Assembly (NCBI GenBank): GCA_030142905.1
Contig: JASJOG010000080.1
Coordinates: 124,001-188,000 of the forward strand
DNA from: Heliopora coerulea
Taxonomy: Eukaryota; Cnidaria; Anthozoa; Scleralcyonacea; Helioporidae
DNA: 64,000 nucleotides
Reading direction: 5' to 3'
Below are positions 46,970-57,225 of this stretch, piece by piece. The position numbers and the translations under genes were made by a program. The notes under the pieces were generated by a model. That model was given only the letters and a program-made list of their open reading frames with translations. It made no database searches and had not been told where the DNA came from. The first letter of the stretch is position 1, and each line of letters opens with the position of its first letter.

Positions 46970-49425
46970 TAGTGATGGGCGATACCAGCTTGTTCCATTC
47001 GAGCGATACTTGACCGATACTGGCCATTCTTTTTTTTTTTGTTACCAATACCAATACCGATACCAATACCGAAACCGATACCAATATAGAATAGGAAAAA
47101 TATTAATTATTATTTATTAATAACAATAATATCAACATAGGTAAACTAGCCACATTTGCTGTACATATAATATATCGTAAACACCCAAGAATGTTAGTTT
47201 ACTACATGTTCTTATTTAAAAACAACATCATGTCAACATTCTTTGCATTTAATCTGCTTCGCCGATTGGATACTAGTTCACCTGCCTTTGAGAACAATCT
47301 TTCCGATGGAACAGATGTGCCTGGTATACATAAGTACTTCTTTGCAAGTTGTGACAGCAAATTAAACCGTTTCTCATTTGCCTTCCACCATGCCAGTGGA
47401 TCTTCGGCCCTTAGTAATACTTCTTCTGCAAAGTATCCGTCGGCTTCAACTAATGCCTTGTTTGTGACATTTCTGGTGGACTTGCAATCAACAACCTTTT
47501 GGTCAAACAGATCCCACAAGCCGGGTGGTTTATTAACTTCGGAATTTTCATCACCTTCATCTTGTGGTGTCTCGGTATTTGACTCTAGTGGAATAAATGC
47601 TTTGGCCTCCTCAATTATCCACTGTTCTGCTTGTCGAGCGCCTTCGCGATTAGAAAAAGCGAACTTCTTCATCCTTGGATCCAAGATCGTTGAGATAGCA
47701 AGAAGATGGGCGCGCTCTATAGCTGTAAATCGTCGTCGCATTTGGGCACTCAACATTGTCCCGAGTGAAGTTTCTTCATGCGAGCTTCCAGCTGTTAAGT
47801 GCTGCAGTGACCTTGCGAGGGGTATTGATTTCGACATGAATAAATATTGGTCAGCTGAGACCTCTCGTGTTGCAGTTTCAAATGGTTGCAAAACTGACAA
47901 TGAAGCTTTCAGTAACTTGAAATCTTCTGCTGTAAGGCACAAATCGTTACGGCCCGATAGGCATAGAGTAGTTGTTATAGCATCGTGCTGCTCAACAATG
48001 CGGTTAAACATAAAAAAGATGGAAATCCATCTTGTGTCCACCTCTTGGATTAGTTTGTGTTCTGGGAGGTTAAGTTAGTTTTGTACTTCCTTTAATTTCT
48101 CTGTAGCTTTGACACTTTGATGAAAGAAGGTCACAATCTGCCTACACTTTTTCTTGATCACACGCACACTTTCATCTGATTTTATCGCTTCAGAAACGAC
48201 GAGATTCAGTGTGTGGGCAAAACAGGGAACATGGTTCCAGCCAACAATTTTAACAGCTGCCACAATATTTGAGGCATTGTCTGTTATTATGGCAATTATT
48301 TTTTTAGAAATGTTTCATTTCTCTGCAGCTTTTCTCAGTAAATCTGCAATATTTTCAGCAGTGTGGCTTAGTTCAAAGTGAAAAGTCTCTAACACCAAAG
48401 ATCTGAGCTCCTACGTTTCAGTCAGGAAATGACAGGTTATTGTCATGTAGCTTTCTGTTGCTCGAGAAGTGCACAAATCACTTGTTGAAGCAACACGAGA
48501 AACTGCCTCTTTTGAGTATTCATCTGGCAACATTCGCATTATTGTTCTTCGAGATGGAAGCTGATGTCTTGGGTCAAGGACATTTAACAATGATTGAAAT
48601 CCTTCATCCTCCACAACTGAGACTGGCTGCATGTCCTTTACGATGATTTTAAAAACAGCGTCATCAATGCTTTTTCTTTTTGTTGATGTTGACGAGTATT
48701 TAAAATGTTTTTGAACTGAGTCTTGCAATGTCTGCTGCTTAACATCGGCACCTTTCAGTTTCTTGGTATTTTTATTTTTCTGCCCTTCTTTTCTTAACTT
48801 TTCAGCTTCTTTGTATTGACTGGGGTGCTTTATCTTTAAATGCTAGTGATCCAAAAAGAAATGCATTAGTAATCACTAGCGAAAAAAATCAAACGATAAA
48901 TATCTTGACATGTGCAAGCTCTATCGGCTATTATAATAAGATTTATTTACTATAATATTAAAAATACCTTGAAAAAATTCGAAGTATTGTTATAATGTTT
49001 GAAACTTTCCAAACAGACATTACACTCAGCTTTTTCACCATCATTTGCTACCTTGCTAAAATAGGCCCATACGACACTCTTTAAACGCTTTCCATTTGAA
49101 CTACTACTCTTGGAACTTTCTCCTCCTACAGATAATAAAATAAAACAGATTTGTTTTCAAATGACGGCATTTTCCCCAAAATTCAAATAACAAATAATTA
49201 CCTTTATCCATAATTCATGACTAACCACGAGGTAAAATTCATTTAAATTCAAGATGAGAAAGAAAAATGAAGTACTTCATTGTAGTTTATACGTTACCAC
49301 TGACAAAATACCGCAGGCTCAAAGGTATCGAAAATGCCGATACTTTTTCTTGGTATCGAAAGTATCGATACTTTTGCTAGTATCGGTGGTATCGAGTATT
49401 TGGTATCGGTATCGGCCCACCCCTA
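46970..49425 (-). mobile_element. Complete hAT DNA transposon
   Basis: 2,456 bp bounded by inverted ends TAGTGATGGGCGATACC (46970) and the mirror of TAGGGGTGGGCCGATACC (49425). Both subterminal regions carry arrays of GATACC/GGTATCGG units (47040-47090 and about 49322-49415), likely transposase-binding sites. An 8-bp target duplication flanks it, and the equivalent of the uninterrupted target is found at 10739-10760. It encodes a BED-finger hAT transposase on the minus strand with three premature stops. Confidence 0.95.
47202..49211 (-). pseudogene. hAT transposase with BED zinc finger, three in-frame stops
   Basis: A three-exon gene can be read: 49211-49202 (ATG GAT AAA G), 49125-48968 and 48842-47202, with GT-AG introns; exon lengths 10, 158 and 1,641 sum to 603 codons. 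The second intron splits the BED finger: CNVC lies in exon 2 and the HLKIKH histidines in exon 3. The catalytic region shows TDNASN, CFAHTLNLVV and DTRWIS; the C-terminal hATC dimerisation domain has PSERLFSKAG and NRRSRL. The frame is never shifted but is broken by TAG (48411-48413), TGA (48315-48317) and TAA (48075-48077). A recently inactivated copy. The 295-codon plus ORF opposite it is a shadow. Confidence 0.94.
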
Positions 49426-49433
49426 ATCTCGAC

Positions 49434-50730
49434 GTGCATGGAGTCCATTTACATGTGTGCTGACTCGGTTGTCTGAGGCTAAATTTTGTTGAATGCAGCA
49501 ATCTATGCTCTCAATTAGTGTTACAAAACGTTATTTTTTGGGCTACTCTGATAACGGAGAATTTTCATTGTGGCATATCCTCTCATTGTCGACGATAGAG
49601 GAATTGCATCGGGCTTCTATAGTTCTATTGTTTGTTTGTGAATGCAGGTTACGGACCATGTATGATACAAACCATGTGTTAATTTCAGCTTTGTTGCCTA
49701 TATCTTTAGGTTTTGGTTGCTGTGAGTGTCAGTGAGAACGGAACACGAAGTGCACGAGACAGGTAACAACAGCCTAAGCATCTCCACTTTATCGTAGCCA
49801 TCAATCATTGCCCAGTTTTCGGAAGCAAGCATCTTCAGGTGTATTGGTCGTCTTAAACGCAGCTTTGCTAGCTAGTGTAACTCTTGACATTGCGATATTT
49901 TAAAGATCTTTCAGTATTCTGTTCATATCCATCGTTTACGTTCGCTATGTAGAAGTAACTACACGAAATATTCTTCCACTTATCAACATATTCTGATTTC
50001 ATTTATGGCAAAAATAGTTATGACCTTTGGAATTGTTATTGATCGGTTGCATATAAATGAAACGAACCGACAATTGTACCCATAAAGATCTACATCATTT
50101 CTATAGGCTTCAGTCAAATATTTAGCCAGAACGACTTGACCAAATGTTTACATGATATTCTACTTGGTAGAAATTCAATTTCACATTGGTCTTAACAGTA
50201 AAATCGTATTATCCTATTTGCTTGGCCTCCATTGGCCATTGTATTTTATGGTCACTTTTGAGTGCAGGGAAAATTTTAAATTATGTAGTAATGTGCAGCA
50301 TTTATCTTCGTTTTTATATTAAATTCTTACATGTGTAAAGTTTGATATGGAAAATATATAATATTTAATCTCATTTCTATGGCCTGTATTGTGATATACA
50401 TGGGCTACACACTCTTTAGGAACCTGCAGGGCTGTTGTGAAGAAGATCTCATGTTCTGGAACTCTGTCCTAAACATGATGTGTGGGTGTGAAGATACTAT
50501 GTAGGAGCAGAACTGTGCAGATTACAAATATGATTACTGATATGATTATGATTACTTTTACACAAGCTGATTTTCAGCTGCTATGGTTATGCATCTTGAA
50601 AAGCGAATCAAATTTCTTGTATAGATCGCTCAAATGTGTTGTATGTGTATATGTGGTACTCAAATGTAAATATCTGTGATCAAAGGCTATGAATTGAGGT
50701 TTATTAATTTTTAAGTCTTTTCAATTGGGA
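49434..50730. other. Noncoding
   Basis: Block A homology ends by about 49470; nothing else supported. Confidence 0.45.
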
Positions 50731-51090
50731 TAATGCCTCCAAAAAGAAAGTTCTGTACACTGGATCAATGGTATGGCTCACTGAAAGCTCCTTCAGTTAA
50801 GAATTCATTACAATAATCAGCATTGCCTCAGCGTACGGACTCCATTTCAAGTCATAAGGTTGGCTTCGACAGGACTTGGACAACTGGTCAATCTTGGCTC
50901 AAATATGATGGCTTGAACAACACCATGCTGTGCTCCTTGTGTTCGAAACACCAAATTAAGGGACAAAACAGTTTGCAATTTTTCTTGCCCTCTCATTTTT
51001 TCAACCTAGCTAGAACACTGATACTAAAAGCGTTTCGTCCTTTCAAGACACATTTAATAGTACTCGGGAAGGAATAAACATGGTAGTCAA
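50731..51090 (+). pseudogene. Zinc-finger-like coding scrap (hAT/KIAA1586-type N-terminus)
   Basis: Starts MPPKRKFCTLDQWYG at 50731, meets a stop near 50815, and continues in the same direction with VGFDRTWTTGQSWLKYD and MLCSLCSKH (about 50853-50955). The W-L-x-Y-D plus C-x-x-C pattern resembles the TTF-like/BED-like finger at the start of hAT-derived proteins. It is cut off after about 50975 and the Penelope-like element landed immediately downstream. Could alternatively be a decayed first exon of a host gene. Confidence 0.45.
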
Positions 51091-51091
51091 T

Positions 51092-51104
51092 TGCCAGTAA
51101 GAGT
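51092..51104. repeat. Target-site duplication, left (TGCCAGTAAGAGT)
   Basis: Perfect 13-bp match to 54403-54415. Confidence 0.92.
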
Positions 51105-51410
51105 GGTGAATAGTCTTTTTTCGCAACCAGGTGAACTATAAATCATATTTATAGGTAGTGCTACACTGGTTTGGTGGCCAGCAAAAGGTAAATACAAGTT
51201 GTTAGAAAACATTTCTTAATTGAAGATTAAAATAGAGTCACCAGGTATTTCCCCTGGATTTAGGGGTCACCGGATATCTCCCTGATAAATAAAAATTAAA
51301 ACAAGGTCACTGGGTATCTCCCTTGAAATAAAGGTCACCAGATATTACTCCAAGATTACTTGTATTTACCTTTTGCTGGCTACCAAACCAGTGTAGCACT
51401 ACCTATAAAT

Positions 51411-53876
51411 ATGATTTATAGTTCACCTGGTTGCGAAAAAAGACTATTCACCATCTTACGAGAAAAGTATAGTCCAGAAATTGTTACTAGAATCCGTCGG
51501 TTTGCCAACATCAGAACTCGTACTTCAACGTATCGTTGTCACCTCTATTTTAACCACCGCTTCAAAGAGCACAATGTGCTGCCACATAGCCTAAGATTTA
51601 AACCACCTATTAAAACCACAAGGGCCAAGGATATCATGAAAAAAACTGGTTTTATGTTCCTAAAACTACGTATAAATGATTGCCATGACATTATCAGAAA
51701 ACTTGACATAGAAAAATCGAATATAATGGGCATTATAAATGAAGCCGTGACACCCGACGACATGAACAATATCGTAGATTTCTGTGTTAGAAAAGGACGA
51801 AAATTGTTCGCAAAACAAAGAGAAAAGCATGACAAAAAACTCTGCAGTCTATTACCGAAAGAAAACAGCAATGACCGTAATACTAACACCAACGAGGAGT
51901 GGGTCTTAAACTTATCTAAGAAGACGTCATGTGATAATGAAAGAACCGGACTTGGAAAGGGCCTGAATTTCGCTGTTGCTCCTAGAAAAATACCTCTTGC
52001 CGATATTGTTGCAGGAGTTGAGGTAGGGATCAGAAAACTCACTTTGGAAGAAAAACGCGAGATTCGAAGTGAGGTTAGCCATATACTTAAACATGCAAAA
52101 CCTCCAGCCGCAAATATTGAAAAAGACACTTTGAAGGCATTAAGAAACTTAAAAAAAGACAAAGAAAGGATTGTAGTGCAAGCCGACAAAGGTAACTGCG
52201 TTGTAGTAATGGACACGGATGACTACAACAATAAGGCATCTGATTTACTTGATAACAGAAACACTTATTCTCTATTAAAAAATGACCCCACAAAATCCAC
52301 TGAACGCAAACTCAACAAAATATTACTCGAGCTTAAGAAATCGAAAAAAATAAGCGAATCTCTTTACAAACGACTTTACAGCAGTGATGGTTTACCACCT
52401 AGATTCTATGGTCTTCCAAAAATACACAAACCTCAAATACCACTAAAACCTATCGTATCTTTTGTTGATTCTCCCACATATAATCTGTCCAGCTATCTGG
52501 CTAACATCCTAGAACCTCTTGTTGGAAACACAAATTGTCATGTAAAAAACTCTTACGAATTTGCAAACTTTATTAAGGACATTAAACTAACGGATGATGA
52601 AGAACTGGTTTCATTTGATGTAATTTCGCTTTTTACGAATATACTAGTAGATCTTGCTCTCAGAGTCGCTGAACAACGTCTTTCTAATGACACAACTCTC
52701 GCTGATAGAATTCCTTTAGCTGTTGCTGACACTTTTAGAATTTTGCTTATCCTCAACCAATTTTTTATTCCGCGGTAAACACTGTTGTCAAGTTTTAGGC
52801 ACTGCCATGGGTTCACCAGTCTTCGCCGTCATAGCAAATCTGATCATGGAGGATGTCGAACAACGAGCTCTATCCTCAAGCTCTATAAAACCATCATTTT
52901 GGAAAAGATACGTTGATGACGTCATCTCGGCCATGAAAAAACATGAAATTCCACACTTTCTAGCACATGTTAATAGTATTGAACCGTTTATTGATTTCAC
53001 TGTAGAACATGAAAGTGATTCTGCTATAACCTTCTTACACACCCTAATCAAACACAATTCTGACGGAACGTTAGATACCGAAGTTTACCGCAAGAAAACA
53101 CACACCGATAAATATCTAGGTTTCAACTCGCATCATCCAATCGCCCACAAGAGAGCCGTTGGAAAAACTCTTTTACAACGGGCTAAGATGATACCCAACA
53201 CAAATAAATCAAAGCATAAAGAAACTCAACATGTCTTTAATGCTCCTAAGAACAACAACTACCCACAGAAATTTCTGCAAAACTTGTCAAACGAAAGTTC
53301 CTCCGTCAACAATGCTGACAGCGAAGCGGAACCGAGTGGCTTTGCAGTAATACCATATGTTAAAGGAACTTCGGAACCAATCAAAAGAATCTTAGGTAAA
53401 TACAATTTAAAAATGGCGCTTAAACCTTGCAAAACGTTGGGGCAAATATTTCGGAACCGAAAGACAAGCTTGGAAAAGAACAAATGAAAGGTGCGATTTA
53501 CTCCATTCCTTGTCGGGATTGCGAACAAGTCTACATCGGACAAACGAAGCGGCAATTCGGAACCCGCTTGAAAGAACACAAAAGCGCATTGTCGGCAAAA
53601 CGGATAACCAGTTCAGCTCTAGCGGACCATAGCTTCAAAACATCCCACGAAATTGAATGGAAAAATGCTTCCATTATCTCATGTAATCCTGATTATCATC
53701 AAAGGATTTGCTTGGAAGCGTGGCATATTAATAGCACGGATTACGCCATAAATAGAGATGATGGGAATCTATTTCCAGAAGCTTACAAACATCTCATTAA
53801 AAAACATGAAAATGCTAGCGGTACTATAAATATGGGTACGACTTCAGACGATTCTAACCCCTGACGAAGACACAGT
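51411..53876 (+). pseudogene. Penelope-like RT/GIY-YIG polyprotein, two frameshifts
   Basis: Starts at ATG 51411 (MIYSSPGCEKRLF). An N-terminal region of about 320 aa precedes the RT: FYGLPKIHKP (about 52400), FDVISLFTN with the catalytic Asp codon at 52617, GTAMGSPV (about 52797) and YVDD at 52909-52920, so the polymerase residues are intact. The C-terminal GIY-YIG nuclease shows AIYSIPCRDCEQVYIGQTKR (about 53494-53550) and an EAWHI segment near 53716. The frame changes near 52733 and again near 53452; no other stops are seen, so the copy is young. The stop TGA is at 53862-53864. Related to, but not the parent of, the fragments at 4790 and 19970. Confidence 0.93.
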
Positions 53877-53898
53877 AACGCGAGTGTCGAAACGTTGG
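53861..53898 (+). ncRNA. Hammerhead-like ribozyme core candidate
   Basis: CTGACGA (53861-53867), a potential stem GACAC/GTGTC, then GAAACGTT (53887-53894). This reproduces the CUGANGA-stem II-GAAA half of a hammerhead core; the TGA of the core is also the polyprotein stop. Hammerhead motifs are known in Penelope-like elements. I cannot close a convincing stem III or find an obvious UH cleavage site, and there is one extra base before stem II, so catalytic activity is unproven. Confidence 0.4.
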
Positions 53899-54044
53899 GT
53901 AAAACACAGTATTGACTAATCTCATAGTCAGTACTTCCAGACAAAAAGATTCTTCTAGCTGTTCGAAAACATTACTTGCTTTTTCCTTCTCTTTTTTCTT
54001 TTTCTGTTGGCTCTCTACTGTTCTTCCTTCTTCTTTATATTTCT

Positions 54045-54310
54045 GGGGAGATACCCGGTGACTTCTTACATAAGGGGAGATACCCGGTGACCCCATATCT
54101 TTCTTGGGGAGATATCCGGTGACCCTGTTTTAGTCTCATAATCTTAGTTTATAATCTTATCTCGGTCATTACCGTGTTCTAGCAGTAATCTTGGAGAGAT
54201 ATCTGGTGACCCTTATTTCAAGGGAGATACCCAGTGACCTTGTTTTAATTTTTATTTATCAGGGAGATATCCGGTGACCCCTAAATCTAGGGGAAATACC
54301 TGGTGACTCT
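54045..54310 (+). repeat. Seven GAGATAYCCGGTGACC units at the element's 3' end
   Basis: Copies at about 54045, 54074, 54106, 54193, 54220, 54262 and 54290, with 10-70 bp spacers and one or two substitutions each. Four inverted copies occur in the left terminal repeat (about 51238-51350). Confidence 0.92.
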
Positions 54311-54402
54311 ATTTTAATCTTCAATTAAGAAATTTCATCTAACAACTTGTATTTACCTTTTGCTGGCCACCAAACCAGTGTAGCACTACCTATAAATATG
54401 AC

Positions 54403-54415
54403 TGCCAGTAAGAGT
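54403..54415. repeat. Target-site duplication, right
   Basis: Perfect copy of 51092-51104. Confidence 0.92.
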
Positions 54416-56283
54416 TTAATAATATTTTAGTGTATTGTCATAGAAATTTTGTGTGCCATGGTTAATTTGTTTTAGAGTTGTATTAGCTTACTGGCTGCAG
54501 GTTAATGTTATCATTGCGATTTTTATGAGTTCAAACAGTAGAATTGTTGCATGCAAAAATATGGTTATTATATTACTCCATTTGTTGACTTTCAAAATAA
54601 AATCTTTATTTTTGTTCAACTTACATTCAATGGCTACTTGCTCCAAACATGTGTGTTCTTGTTTTGTTTTATTTTATCTTTGCTTTGAATTGGCTTAGTG
54701 TCACAAGCCAAAAAATGAGCTTTTTAGATCTTTCATGGCTCAAAATATAGCCGAATCAACTGTTAGCTTTGTTTCCTTAGAACATTAGAATCAGAAAACT
54801 AAATCAGCCTAGTGGATTAAAGAACACTTATTTGCATGAGCTGAGCCTCTGATTCAGAGAGGCTAAAATAGTTTGGGAGGGCAAAGTCAGCATAAAATTT
54901 GAATTATTTGGCTCACTCATATATCACTCAGAAGTGGAGTGAAATTAACCTCTAGGATGCTATAAATTTATTCCATCAAAGAAAGTAAAATCAGTCCTAA
55001 AGATTCTGAACCGCCTCTTCATTGGAGCTGAATTTGCCCATACGTAAAGAGGCCAAATGGACTAAGGATAGTGAATTCTGCTTTGAATTAGTTCAATTTT
55101 GGCCTGTTAAGGCTCAGGTGGGTACCCAAATAGACCCTTTCGGTGCTATAATTTGGCACGGTGTTCAAGCTAAATCAGCCCTATTGATTCCAAAGTACCA
55201 GTTCATTGAAGCTGAAACTAGCCTCGTACTACGCAGCTAAAATATCCCCACATTGTAAGTTAAACCAACACTTTATGGGGGCCATTATTGCACCGAATAG
55301 GAGCCAGATGAGCTCCTTAATTTTCCAAAACAGCCCTGCGATTATCTGAAATTGCCCTGGTTAAAAATTGAAGCAGCCCCTTCTTCCATAACAGCCGTTA
55401 CTCAAGGCTGAAACAGCCCATACGCCGGAAGGAGCAAATCACCCCTCAGGGGCGACCATGTCAGGTGCCATTTTGACCCCCCCCCCCCCAAAAAAAAAGA
55501 TCTATTTTGGGCTCACCGTTTTGGCCCCATTTTTGGGTCGTTTTAGGCCTTTTTCATTTATAGTGCAGTGAGATCGTGACATGAGACTAGTTGTAGTGCC
55601 TTAAATAGTCACCTCAGTATATTGTTTGGAATTTCAAATTAGGGACAGGATGAAAAAGCAAATTTTATTGGCTGAACATAATTACAGGTGCTTACTTTTG
55701 CTCTGAATGAGACTTCTAATTGGCTTTGCCTAAACAGGGGACTCTCCCACCCAATCTGACCACCCCCCAAGTAGACACTGGATTGGTTAAACCTTAATCG
55801 GAAGTACCTGTGCCAAAACCGTGCATTCCTTGAAATAGCGCGAGGGAGGTGAGTGGATGCACCGAGTAAGCCAGTGTGTATTATTTCTAGGCAAGCCATT
55901 TAAGTGTTTCTGAGCTTTGGACGAAATCAAACTCTTAAAATCTGTTTTCGACTACGGCTAAGTTGATCGATGTATAATCAGCTCAATAAGTTCGTCATAC
56001 TAATTTTTTATACACAACCATTGCTGTATATTAACTTGGAGAAAAACAGAGGAGTTTAAGTGCTGCGAGTGTGCTTTATGGTGCCATTGTACGGCATTTA
56101 AATGATAATATTGCGAAATATTCTTTACCATATTGTACTTCACAACATTTGACGAAGTGCTTGAGCACCCTTAACAACTCTCGGGATCCACTCCAAGTGT
56201 CTGGTTATTTAAGAATTGTTTGGTGCCTTCCTTTTTTGATAACACAAACAGCAAAAACATGTGCTTAATATATGAAATTTACA
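54416..56283. other. Noncoding
   Basis: No supported gene. A C-run/A-run low-complexity tract at about 55476-55499. The 72-codon ORF at 55022-55240 has no domain. Confidence 0.45.
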
Positions 56284-56521
56284 ACGATGTAATTGTGCTA
56301 GCTTGGTAGTTATAATGTTCTTAATACGCACGCTCTCAAGCTGTTCTCTCAGAAAAACTTTCTGAGTCCCTTACTGGAATCGAACCCGTAACCTTCTGAT
56401 CGCCGGTGAGATGCTCCAACCGTTGAGCTACACAGACTCAGATGGTGAGCAAAGGTTACATTTATGAACTGGCTCGTATCAAGAGCATTATAACTACCAA
56501 GCTACCACAATTACATTATTG
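56284..56521 (-). mobile_element. tRNA-derived SINE framed by inverted arms
   Basis: The minus-strand tRNA-like head (A box GTAGCTCAACGG, B box GGTTCGATTCC, 56361-56441) sits between arms 56284-56319 and 56484-56521, which are near-perfect reverse complements (GTAATTGTGCTAGCTTGGTA and mirror). Confidence 0.65.
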
Positions 56522-56599
56522 ATTAGCACTAAAATAATAGACGAAATACCGAGACTTCCAGACTGGCATTATATATGTCTACCATCTATAAGAACAAGT

Positions 56600-56725
56600 T
56601 CATGTATGTAACCTTCGCTCACTATCTGAGTTTGTGTAGCTCAATGGTTCGAGCATCTCACCTACGATGAGAAAGTTACGGGTTCGATTCCCGTAAGAAT
56701 TGCTTGAGGCGTATTAAGAACATGA
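56600..56725 (+). mobile_element. tRNA-derived SINE, inverted partner
   Basis: Plus-strand tRNA-like head 56626-56698 (GTAGCTCAATGG, GGGTTCGATTCCC) ending GCGTATTAAGAAC, the mirror of GTTCTTAATACGC at 56314-56326. Together with the preceding unit it forms a large imperfect inverted pair. Confidence 0.65.
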
Positions 56726-56729
56726 AAGT

Positions 56730-56965
56730 TTCATTTCACATATGAAATCTGAACATTTACAAATATGAAATGCCTAATTCATACGTGAAAGGAATTGGTT
56801 CAAAATTCCACATGTGAAAGTATAGTATATGAAATATGTATCTCACATGTAAAATGAAACATTCGCTAACGAAAATGAATTTAACACACATGTATGAAAC
56901 TTTCGTTTCACAAATGGAATTGAAATATATGAAACACATGAAATTCTATTTTCATATGAGAACTT
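56730..56965. repeat. TTTCAYATGTGAAA-type palindrome cluster
   Basis: Multiple variants of CATATGAAA/TTTCACATGTGAAA on both strands within 235 bp. ORFs on both strands here (56757-56939 minus and the start of 56836-57222 plus) mirror each other because of it. Confidence 0.7.
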
Positions 56966-57130
56966 TTTGTAAGGGAATACTCCAGATCACAAGGAAGCAG
57001 AATAAAATAGAGTATCTATACAAACTTCAAGATATCCTACTGAATGGTACAAACTGTGAACGTGACCTTGGTGTTTGGACAACGGGTAACTTAACTTGGT
57101 CGAGTTGCATGGATGAGTGTCAACGAGTTG
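56966..57130 (+). pseudogene. LINE reverse transcriptase scrap
   Basis: Reading plus, ITRKQNKIEYLYKLQD then CERDLGVWTTGNLTWSSC resembles the C-terminal RT region of CR1/L2/Jockey-type LINEs, where an E-x-DLGV-x(5)-LxW pattern is common. About 55 codons remain, joined to Gypsy sequence shortly after. Confidence 0.6.
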
Positions 57131-57225
57131 CGGGACAAAGATACATTGGAACTGCCAGTACTTCATCTAAATGGAAACAAGTTTACCAGTTTATTCAATC
57201 GCAAATACGATTTACCAACTGACAC

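Larger units (their letters stand above)
51105..54402 (+). mobile_element. Complete Penelope-like retroelement
   Basis: 3,298 bp flanked by a perfect 13-bp duplication. The left end is an internal palindrome: about 51105-51199 is mirrored by 51357-51450. A further part (51153-51357) is the reverse complement of the right end (about 54186-54402). This gives inverted pLTR-like ends, one of the arrangements known for Penelope-like elements. It encodes RT and a GIY-YIG endonuclease, broken by two frameshifts. A hammerhead-like core overlaps the stop codon, and the 3' region contains seven GAGATAYCCGGTGACC units. Confidence 0.94.

Noticed and set aside
47191..48078. 295-aa plus-strand ORF
   Set aside because: Antisense shadow of the hAT transposase, whose minus-strand frame carries all family motifs.
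51545..52216. 223-aa minus-strand ORF
   Set aside because: Antisense shadow of the Penelope-like polyprotein.
54045..54310. CRISPR-like array
   Set aside because: Repeat units are short, degenerate and irregularly spaced inside a eukaryotic retroelement; no cas genes.
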